Origin: Chrysochromulina tobinii
Lineage: Eukaryota > Haptophyta > Prymnesiales > Chrysochromulinaceae
Reading direction: 5' to 3'
Assembly: GCA_001275005.1 (NCBI GenBank)
Contig: JWZX01001168.1
Location: 1-11,192, forward strand
Length of the DNA: 11,192 nt
Shown: piece by piece, positions 5,909-11,192 of the stretch
Position numbering within the stretch: position 1 is the stretch's first letter
Layout of the letters: each line of letters begins with the position of its first letter
Position numbers and translations under genes: made by a program
The notes under the pieces: generated by a model
Seen by the model: only the letters and a program-made list of their open reading frames with translations
Databases searched by the model: none
What the model was told of the DNA's origin: nothing

Positions 5909-8863
5909 ATGGCGCCGCTAATCGTCATCCCACTGAAGAGACCCAAGGAAGCCGACCTCGGTATTGCGCTGCTGCGGGAGCTCCAGGATCGCTGTGCAGC
6001 TAAGCGCATTCCCTTACCAGCAGGGGCTCGGGAGTTTGTCCAGCAACTGCAACAGAAGCGCAACCTACTGGTGGCCATCGACAAGCTCACGCAGTACACG
6101 GCTGATGACGTCACGAACTCGTTCCTGCAGTACGAGGCCAGCGTGAGATTCATCGAAAGCCGTTTTGACAAGTCTGGTGCGGAGCTGCAGGTGCTCTTTA
6201 AGTGGCGCGACGCCTTCCAGCCAAGCAAGAAGTGCGAGTATGCTGATCTCAAGTGGGAGCGAGCATGCGCCTACTTTTCAGCGGCGGCGGCGCTGTCGTT
6301 CAAGGCTGCAGCGGCGCAGCAACGCGGTGCTGAGCAGGGCGGCTTCCGCGACGCGGCCAACTTCTTCAAGCAGGCGGCTGGCTGCCTCGACGCGGCGTTC
6401 AGTCTGATCAAGGGCGCAATCTGGGGCCTCACACCGCGCTTGGATCCCAAGCTGCTCACCGCCGACGTGGAGCTACCAATGCTGGAGGCGCTGCGTCAGC
6501 TCATGCTGGCCCAGGCGCAGCGGGTCTTTTACGAAAAAGGTGCGCCATCCTCTCGACCCTGCACTGACCCGGTTTTTCTATTCTCCCTGTCCCCCTTTTC
6601 CTCCCTGTCCATCTCTCTCTATTCCTCTCTCTCCCTGCGTCTAACCCGTCGCTTCCGGCCCCTGTCAACTGCCGCACGCGTGCCCACAGCCTGCTCGGAA
6701 GGCAGCAGCCCGACGATCAAAAGCCAGCTGAGCGCGGGAACGGCTTCGCTTTTCGCGGACGTGCTCAAACGGTTCGAGGCGAATAAACAAATGGAGGAGG
6801 CCGTGGCAGGCGAGGCAGGGTTGTTTAGCAAGCCCGACCGCTCGTGGCTAGGCCGCATCGAGTGCTCCAAGCTGTGGGCGGAGGCTCTCGCTGAGGAGCA
6901 CGCGGCTGAGGTCGAGAAGAATAAGGAGCCGGTGCCCGAGTACGGCAACCAGGTGGCTCGGCTTTGGCGCGCGGTCACTTGCGGCCGGGCAGCGGTTGAC
7001 AAGGCGCGCAGTTCGGGCGTGCCCGCGCCCGAGTTCAAGGCAATCGAGGACGGGCTCGTGCGCTTGCTGCTGGTGTACACGACCGCCGAGAAGGAGTGTC
7101 GCGATATTTACGAGGAGCCAGTGCCCACAAGCATGCCCCCGTTGGAGCGTAAGGTGCTAGTGGCCCCCACCGACCCTCCCGAAGTGCCCCTCCTGGGTGG
7201 GAGCGACGCGCTTCGTGGCATGCTCGTGCCGCGCGCGGTCGAGCGATTGGTTGCGCAGCACCACACGAAGGTTCAGGAGCTGCTGCGGGAGGCGTCGACG
7301 CGCGTGAGTACCGACGCGGAGGACGCGAGTCGCAAACTTTCGGCGCTGCAGCTACCGCACGAGCTTGACGCCCGCACGAACGCGGACATGCACCTGCCGC
7401 CCGAAGTGCTCAAAAAGGTGAACGAGGCTAAGCAGCTCGGCAGCGCCGAGACGCTGCAACAGCTGCGCATGCAGTGCGAGCAGGCAGAGGAGAAAGCCGA
7501 GCTGCCAGCGGTGTTTGCGCAGTCCATCCTGGACAGGGAGGAGGAAGAGGACAAAAAGTTTGTGGCCGAACAGAGCTCGCTCCCGAACCCGGAGGGAAAA
7601 CTAGCGAGCCTCAAGACGTCCGAGGATCTCACGATGTGCCGCTCAAAGCTGTCCGATAGGAAGAGCCAGTTTGACAAGGCCAAGGAGGTGACCAAAGGGC
7701 TGTGCAAGCGCATGGACGAGGAGTTGGACTCACTCATGTTGATCACGAAGAGCATCGCCGAGATCGAGGCCGAGATGCCGCACCTGGACGGCACGACCCT
7801 CGAGCAGGAGCCGTGCGTCGGCGAGTTGCGCAGCTTGATCCAGCAGCTCGAGCAGCTCAAGATCGACTCATCCGCCACGCTGGGTGCCGCCAAAGCGCAG
7901 GCGGACGCGCAGGAGCGCGATCTGTCGCTTTGTGAACGCGTGCTCGATTGCGCCGAGGGCGAGAGTAGGCATCAACTGCTTGACGAGTGCATGCAGCCCC
8001 TGAACGAGGTGCGGAGGAGCCTCTTCGCAATCAATAATCGGCGTGCCGGGCTACTGTGCCACGTGGAGACGGAGCACAAAAAGTTCCGCGAGGCCAGCGT
8101 TGCCGAGGCGAGCTACCCCGAGCGCGTCACGTATTTCGAACGGCTCAACAAGGGCGCCGAGCAGTTGCGTTACCTGCACGAAGGGTTCACTGAGGGCCTC
8201 GGCTTCTACCAGAAAGTCGTCCAGCAGTTCGAGGGGTTTCGTAGCGAGGCGCAACAAATCTCGGATGCCCGTAAGGTCGAGCGCATTCAGATCATCAGGC
8301 CGGTGGCCCCCCCACCGCCGCCGACGCAGGTGGTACCGCAGCGTGCGACGCCGTGCCCAGCGCCTACTCAACCGTACAGTGCACCGCAACAAGCTCAGCC
8401 GTACGGTGCGCCGCAGCAAGCGTACACCGCGCCGCAGCAAGCGCAGCCATACGGCGGCGTCCAGCACGCGCAGCCGTACGGTGCCCCGCAGCAGGCGCAG
8501 CACGGCGCACCACAGCGTGCGACGCCATACGGCGGCGTCCAGCACGCGCAGCCGTACGGTGCGCCGCAGCAGGCGCAGCACGGCGCGCCACAGCGTGCGC
8601 AGCCATACGGCGGCGTCCAGCACGCGCAGCCGTACGGTGCGCCGCAGCAGGCGCAGCACGGTGCACCACAGCGTGCGCAGCCATATGGCGGCGTCCAGCA
8701 CGCGCAGCCGTACGGTGCGCCGCAGCAAGCGCAGCAGCCGGCTCGCCCTACTCCCAAGATGGCGTGCTACAATTGCAAACAACAATTTGGTGTGCCGCCG
8801 AATGCCCCTATTGCTGCGTGCCCCTTTTGCAAGACGCACAACCGAGTGCCCCCCGGCCTTTGA
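5909..8863 (+). CDS. ALIX: ALIX/BRO1-family ESCRT-associated protein with repeat tail and C-terminal zinc ribbon
   Basis: Proteins of this family bind ESCRT-III (CHMP4/Snf7) through the BRO1 domain and cargo or adaptor peptides through a V-shaped coiled-coil domain. They act in multivesicular body sorting, membrane repair or cytokinesis. Exons 5909-6539 and 6690-8863 give 934 residues. The BRO1 domain (about 4-380) shows LKWERACAYFSAAAAL (114-129), FFKQAAGCLDAAF (152-164) and LMLAQAQRVFYEKA (198-211), the helices best conserved in the family. The V domain spans about 385-740, from LRGMLVPRAVERLV to the GFYQKVVQQFEGFRSEA helix. Then come a proline stretch (751-755), a Q/P/A/Y/G-rich repeat tail (about 771-893) and a zinc ribbon, C903-x2-C906-x14-C921-x2-C924, seven to ten residues from the end. 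Animal ALIX has a proline-rich tail but no zinc ribbon. The start context AAAATGGCG is close to ideal. Family assignment is firm; partners in this organism are inferred. Confidence 0.95.
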   Translation: MAPLIVIPLKRPKEADLGIALLRELQDRCAAKRIPLPAGAREFVQQLQQKRNLLVAIDKLTQYTADDVTNSFLQYEASVRFIESRFDKSGAELQVLFKWRDAFQPSKKCEYADLKWERACAYFSAAAALSFKAAAAQQRGAEQGGFRDAANFFKQAAGCLDAAFSLIKGAIWGLTPRLDPKLLTADVELPMLEALRQLMLAQAQRVFYEKGAPSSRPCTDPVFLFSLSPFSSLSISLYSSLSLRLTRRFRPLSTAARVPTACSEGSSPTIKSQLSAGTASLFADVLKRFEANKQMEEAVAGEAGLFSKPDRSWLGRIECSKLWAEALAEEHAAEVEKNKEPVPEYGNQVARLWRAVTCGRAAVDKARSSGVPAPEFKAIEDGLVRLLLVYTTAEKECRDIYEEPVPTSMPPLERKVLVAPTDPPEVPLLGGSDALRGMLVPRAVERLVAQHHTKVQELLREASTRVSTDAEDASRKLSALQLPHELDARTNADMHLPPEVLKKVNEAKQLGSAETLQQLRMQCEQAEEKAELPAVFAQSILDREEEEDKKFVAEQSSLPNPEGKLASLKTSEDLTMCRSKLSDRKSQFDKAKEVTKGLCKRMDEELDSLMLITKSIAEIEAEMPHLDGTTLEQEPCVGELRSLIQQLEQLKIDSSATLGAAKAQADAQERDLSLCERVLDCAEGESRHQLLDECMQPLNEVRRSLFAINNRRAGLLCHVETEHKKFREASVAEASYPERVTYFERLNKGAEQLRYLHEGFTEGLGFYQKVVQQFEGFRSEAQQISDARKVERIQIIRPVAPPPPPTQVVPQRATPCPAPTQPYSAPQQAQPYGAPQQAYTAPQQAQPYGGVQHAQPYGAPQQAQHGAPQRATPYGGVQHAQPYGAPQQAQHGAPQRAQPYGGVQHAQPYGAPQQAQHGAPQRAQPYGGVQHAQPYGAPQQAQQPARPTPKMACYNCKQQFGVPPNAPIAACPFCKTHNRVPPGL
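6540..6689 (+). other. Intron of the ALIX-like gene (150 bases)
   Basis: The donor is GAAAAAG/GTGCGC and the acceptor is GTGCCCACAG/CCTGC, phase 1. It splits the conserved helix so that splicing joins FYEK to A211 CSEGSSPTIKSQLSAG. The middle is an extreme pyrimidine tract (about 6572-6640, repeated TCTCTC and CCTGTCC). CTAAC at 6641-6645 is a possible branch point, 45 bases from the acceptor. It has no in-frame stop and its length is a multiple of three, so without splicing the protein gains 50 residues of Ser/Leu-rich sequence inside the BRO1 fold. Confidence 0.92.
8447..8736 (+). repeat. 78-base tandem repeat in coding sequence, about 3.7 copies
   Basis: Units begin at 8447, 8525, 8603 and 8681, the last one incomplete. 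Each encodes 26 residues: PYGGVQHAQPYGAP followed by QQAQHGAPQRAQ (first unit ends in T). The copies differ by only a few bases, mostly synonymous, so the expansion looks recent. Shorter, more diverged relatives (QPYGAPQQAQ, TAPQQA) precede it from about 8380. The period is a multiple of three and the unit lacks stops in all frames, which explains long false reading frames on both strands. The Tyr/Gln/Gly/Pro-rich composition resembles low-complexity, condensate-forming tails and may offer repeated docking sites. Confidence 0.95.
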
Positions 8864-9417
8864 TGCACTCCAACTAGGGCGATGGGCCGTAGCGAGTGGA
8901 GGAAGGAGGCAGAAGTTCGGAAGCAACCCCGACTGAAGTGCTGTGCAAGCATATTGTATGGGTTTGTATCGAGGTTTGTATGGGCCATCGACAAGGGCGG
9001 AGACGACTGAGTGGAGACTGCCGCTGAGGGCGCTGGATGGTTGAGCAGGTCTGCAAGGTCGTGTGGGTCCCGGGTCGGCGCGTTGAGGCGGGACACGTGC
9101 GGGTCGTGCGCGCGACGCTGCCGGCCGCCCGTATCGCCGCCGTGGAGCGTGGTTCACGCGGGTTTGGTCGGTACGCGTTAAGTGCACACTCGACAGTACA
9201 CACGTGTGCTAACGTCCCGCTCGGCGGTAAGCGGCATTAATATATCGCGCGGTACGCTACGCTATCGTATACTCGTCTATAGAACGCGGGCTCCGGCTCG
9301 TTCGGTTGACGCGCGCCGGCGTACTAACGGAATCCACCGGCGACCGGGTGAAGCCACGTCCGATTCGCATTCGGCCGCGCGTTTCCGCCTGTTCCCGCCT
9401 TGGCCTTGCCTCCGCCT

Positions 9418-9487
9418 CCAAACAGGTGTAGAGGGTTCCGGGCCTGATAAACATGAAACATAGTAGACCTAGAAGTAGACCACTCGA
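9418..9487 (+). repeat. Interspersed repeat, copy 1
   Basis: Contains CCAAACAGGTG (9418-9428), a shortened middle, GGGCC, then TGATAAACATG (9445-9455), GAAACATAG, TAGACC, a local duplicate of TAGACC, and CACTCG. The middle is about 35 bases shorter than in copies 2 and 3. The family is not recognised. Confidence 0.75.
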
Positions 9488-9557
9488 CGAGATTTCGACG
9501 AGAGACTCGACGGTGGACCTCCACTCCCCGCCCCCACCCCCGACGGTCAATCCATTC

Positions 9558-9645
9558 AATTCCCAAACAGGTGACAACAAGCGAACAAGGTGCCGCGCAG
9601 CTCGGGTTGGGGGCCCGTGATAAACATGAATCATACAGTAGACCC
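9558..9645 (+). repeat. Interspersed repeat, copy 2
   Basis: Runs from AATTCCCAAACAGGTG (9558-9573) through GGTTGGGGGCCCG (9605-9617) and TGATAAACATG (9618-9628) to CATACAGTAGACCC. From AATTCCC to TGATAAACATG is 60 bases, against 65 in copy 3. Order and spacing of four blocks agree, so this is a true repeat and not a chance 11-mer. Confidence 0.78.
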
Positions 9646-9780
9646 GCTTCCCCGCTCGTGCCGTGTTCGAGCTTTGTTCGAGCAGGGCGGCAGCGACGAT
9701 AGCGGCCATGTTAGCGGCCATACCCATACATAGCGGATAGCCGTTATCCGCGACCAGGACCACGTCGACTGTACGACTCA

Positions 9781-9880
9781 AATTCCCAACCGAGGTCGCG
9801 TGTACAGGGTCTTGATCGGTAGCGCTAGCGGGTTGGGGCCTGTTCTGATAAACATGGAAAATATACTAGACCACTCGGGC
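9781..9880 (+). repeat. Interspersed repeat, copy 3
   Basis: Runs from AATTCCCAACCGAGGT (9781-9796) through GGTTGGGGCCTG (9831-9842) and TGATAAACATG (9846-9856) to TAGACCACTCG (9867-9877), the last block shared with copy 1. Its TAG at 9867-9869 is the nearest upstream in-frame stop for the 250-aa gene, so the repeat ends about 60 bases before that start codon and probably lies in its promoter or leader. Confidence 0.78.
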
Positions 9881-9938
9881 GACTAGATACAGCTGCTGGT
9901 GCCCAGCACACTGCCTTGCCTTTGACACAGGTGAGGGC

Positions 9939-10691
9939 ATGGACAACCTTCTCGACATCGCCGGCTGCAAGCGCCGCCACCTCAACGAGTATGAGTACGG
10001 GCGAGGCTCCCGGCACAGCTACGAGGAGGCCACTATCACCTGCACCCAGGCAGCGGGCCAGCGCAACGCCAAGGCGCGCCAGCAGGAGCTCTGGAAGGAG
10101 CTGAAGCAGCTCTTGCTGAAAACAGGCGCAGACAGGTTTGCGGCGGTGCAGGCGCGCGTACTCTGGGCAGAGGAGGAGCTGGTGCACATGCGCCCCGGCC
10201 ATTTCTGGGCGTGCCAGCTTGGCGACGCTGGGCTATTGCTGGGCGACGCTAGCCGCAGGGGCTCTCCTATCTTGGCAGGGCCATTTGATCGTCGACAGCA
10301 ATGGCCGCCCCTTGAGGGCGAGGCGGGCTGGAAGGTGGCCTTTCGTGGCATCAAGGCGCTTCGCTACGATGCGGGCGAGTGTGCCATCCTCCTCCGCTGC
10401 TACTACCATCGCACTGCAGATGACCCAGAGGGCCTCACCTTCCTGCGCCACGCAAAAGTCGGCACCGAGATCCTTGTGATCAACTCATGCGAGCTGCGTG
10501 CAGTACAGGGCCGTCAGAAAAACGACTTCAAGCTGGCCCCACCCCAGCCCCCGCCCGAGAAGCGGCAGCAGGCAGCACGCGCCAAGAAGAATGCAAAGCA
10601 TCAGGTTGAGCCGCCATACGACCCCAAGATGCGCTGGCGCCTTGCACGGAATCTCGATGTGAGCACCCGCATCGACTGCATGGATACGTGA
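9939..10691 (+). CDS. Orphan hypothetical protein, 250 aa
   Basis: I do not recognise the family. The start is the first ATG after an in-frame TAG at 9867, with G at -3 and G at +4. A pyrimidine-rich tract ending ACAG/GTGAGG lies just before it, so an upstream non-coding exon is possible. Residues 36-84 are helical and charged (RNAKARQQELWKELKQLLL). Residues 86-190 look like a compact beta-rich domain: GHFWACQLGD, GSPILAGPF, GWKVAFRGIKAL, CAILLRCYYHR, LTFLRHAKVGTEILVINSCELRAVQ. The alternating hydrophobic strands and buried aromatics recall SH3- or BAH-like reader domains, but this is only a pattern impression. Residues 200-222 are a Pro/Lys-rich linker with a possible nuclear signal (RAKKNAK). 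The end MRWRLARNLDVSTRIDCMDT is well formed. The gene converges on the right-edge gene. GC-rich third positions support coding. Confidence 0.7.
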   Translation: MDNLLDIAGCKRRHLNEYEYGRGSRHSYEEATITCTQAAGQRNAKARQQELWKELKQLLLKTGADRFAAVQARVLWAEEELVHMRPGHFWACQLGDAGLLLGDASRRGSPILAGPFDRRQQWPPLEGEAGWKVAFRGIKALRYDAGECAILLRCYYHRTADDPEGLTFLRHAKVGTEILVINSCELRAVQGRQKNDFKLAPPQPPPEKRQQAARAKKNAKHQVEPPYDPKMRWRLARNLDVSTRIDCMDT

Positions 10692-10721
10692 TTACATGCT
10701 GATTACAGTCTGATTAACGAA
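10689..10721. repeat. 11-base tandem repeat starting at the stop codon
   Basis: TGATTACATGC, TGATTACAGTC and TGATTAACGAA follow one another exactly at 11-base steps. The first TGA is the stop codon of the 250-aa gene. After this point the DNA becomes AT-rich, consistent with a 3' UTR. Confidence 0.7.
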
Positions 10722-10748
10722 TTAGCGTTAGTAAAAGTATGATTTGCA

Positions 10749-10782
10749 GCGCATAAGAAGAAGAATATGCACATAAGAAGAA
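10749..10782. repeat. Direct repeat of a purine-rich 14-mer
   Basis: GCGCATAAGAAGAA (10749-10762) and GCACATAAGAAGAA (10769-10782) differ at one base and are 20 bases apart. They lie in the AT-rich 3' flank between two convergent genes, where such motifs could belong to 3'-end formation signals, but no role is shown. Confidence 0.6.
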
Positions 10783-10857
10783 TCGTTGGGATTGTATTGT
10801 GTTAGAGTAGAAGACAAAGCGCCGTTACAGCGCGCGCGCCCGACTAACGTCCTTTAT

Positions 10858-10879
10858 GGGCCCGATCAACATCGGCCCC
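10858..10879. other. GC-rich hairpin between convergent genes
   Basis: GGGCCCGAT and ATCGGCCCC can pair over nine positions with one mismatch around the four-base loop CAAC. The hairpin lies 23 bases beyond the stop codon of the minus-strand gene and in the 3' flank of the plus-strand gene. It has no T-tract and, in a eukaryote, should not be read as a bacterial terminator. An RNA-stability or 3'-processing role is possible. Confidence 0.4.
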
Positions 10880-10902
10880 GTCGGGAAATGGAGCCCTTCC
10901 CT

Positions 10903-11192
10903 TCACTCCTCATCACCCGCAACCTCGAGCGCGCGCCGCTTCTTCTCCTGCCGCTTGTTCAGCGTCTTCTCGTACGTGACCACTACCTTCAAGTCCGTCG
11001 CGCTCAAGGTGAGGATGTCACTGAGCAGCACCCAGCGCGTGTCCTTGTAGCCATCGTCGTCAGCGTCTTCACCAAAGTCACCGTGCACCAGGTACGCATC
11101 CTCGTAGTCGGCGTCGTCAACGGCGTTTCGGCGTTTCTTCGCTGTCAACTGCCCCGGATCCACGTCGCGCTGGCCGTGGATGGAGTGGATCT
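10903..11192 (-). CDS. 3' part of an unknown gene, cut by the right window edge (95 aa visible)
   Basis: The frame is open from the window edge to a TGA at 10905-10903. No ATG is visible in this frame; a GTG at 11163 is not a credible eukaryotic start, so the protein begins outside the window. The visible part has an acidic stretch (VDDADYEDAYLVHGDFGEDADDDGY), a compact hydrophobic stretch (RWVLLSDILTLSATDLKVVVTYE) and a very basic segment (KTLNKRQEKKRRA) that could be a nuclear signal, then an acidic end. Codon choice is GC-rich and the peptide looks real. I do not recognise the family. It converges on the 250-aa gene about 210 bases away, and the alternation of acidic and basic blocks would suit a nuclear or nucleic-acid-associated protein, which is inference. 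Confidence 0.65.
   Translation of the reverse strand, partial: IHSIHGQRDVDPGQLTAKKRRNAVDDADYEDAYLVHGDFGEDADDDGYKDTRWVLLSDILTLSATDLKVVVTYEKTLNKRQEKKRRALEVAGDEE

Larger units (their letters stand above)
8864..9938. other. Gene-poor intergenic region with an unidentified interspersed repeat
   Basis: About 1.1 kb without a supportable gene. It starts with the ALIX 3' flank, where TTGTATGGG occurs twice (8954-8962, 8976-8984). A 10-base palindrome CACACGTGTG with a G-box core is at 9199-9208, and an AT-rich TTAATATAT at 9238-9246. From about 9415 to 9880 it holds three diverged copies of a repeat, listed separately. The region presumably carries the promoter of the 250-aa gene. Open frames here, such as the minus-strand one at 9257-9781, cross the repeats and show no protein family. 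Confidence 0.55.

Noticed and set aside
5434-6252. Minus-strand frame of 272 codons over the ALIX start
   Set aside because: It overlaps the conserved BRO1 exon on the other strand and reads Ser/Arg/Leu-rich with no motif.
8043-8936. Plus-strand frames of 297 and 174 codons overlapping the ALIX tail
   Set aside because: Same cause: shifted readings of the tandem repeat giving Ser/Arg/Thr- or Ala/Arg-rich peptides.
8051-9187. Long minus-strand frame of 378 codons over the ALIX tail
   Set aside because: It is the complement of the 78-base coding repeat, whose stop-free unit keeps all frames open. Its Arg/Leu repeats mirror the PYGAPQQAQ units, and it has no family likeness.
9257-9781. Minus-strand frame of 174 codons in the gene-poor region
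   Set aside because: It runs across repeat copies 1 and 2, which is the only recurring pattern in it (MFI and MIHVYHG from the TGATAAACATG core). There is no protein-family signal, though a decayed element-encoded protein cannot be fully ruled out.
10858-10879. Rho-independent terminator
   Set aside because: There is a hairpin but no following T-run, and the window is eukaryotic, so this label does not apply.
1-11192. CRISPR array, tRNA, rRNA, phage or bacterial defence system
   Set aside because: No regularly spaced identical repeats with unique spacers outside coding sequence, no cloverleaf or rRNA-like stretch seen, and the genes are eukaryotic with introns.

Overview
This window looks like nuclear DNA of a GC-rich unicellular eukaryote, most likely a microalga with a secondary plastid such as a haptophyte. 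That placement is an inference. The evidence is an ESCRT-associated BRO1/ALIX protein, short GT-AG introns that split conserved protein motifs, start codons in Kozak-like context, mixed strand orientation without operons, and a plastid-type presequence on one enzyme. Nothing points to a bacterium or a viral genome.

Layout from left to right. A few codons at the left edge may be the end of a plus-strand gene, followed by a short tandem repeat and about 400 bases without a supportable gene. Two unrecognised minus-strand genes follow: a charged protein of about 259 residues (529-1308, weak model) and a 450-residue protein (1516-2868) with a basic N-terminus and a hydrophobic C-terminal tail. The second is divergent from a plus-strand atypical SDR / NAD(P)-binding protein (3049-3882), with a compact 180-base shared promoter between them. 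Next on the plus strand is a complete three-exon galactose mutarotase (4136-5379) with all four catalytic residues, then a two-exon ALIX/BRO1 protein (5909-8863) ending in a Q/P/A/Y/G-rich tandem repeat and a CxxC...CxxC zinc ribbon.

After a gene-poor stretch of about 1.1 kb (8864-9938) carrying three degenerate copies of an unidentified repeat, there is an orphan 250-residue plus-strand gene (9939-10691). It converges on the 3' end of a minus-strand gene that runs off the right edge (10903-11192).

The recognised genes serve unrelated housekeeping roles (sugar anomer interconversion, a probable plastid oxidoreductase, ESCRT membrane remodelling), so the neighbourhood is not a functional cluster. 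I found no convincing new multi-gene system. The best leads are the ALIX protein with a zinc ribbon, the recent-looking coding repeat array within it, the unidentified interspersed repeat, and the orphan genes.
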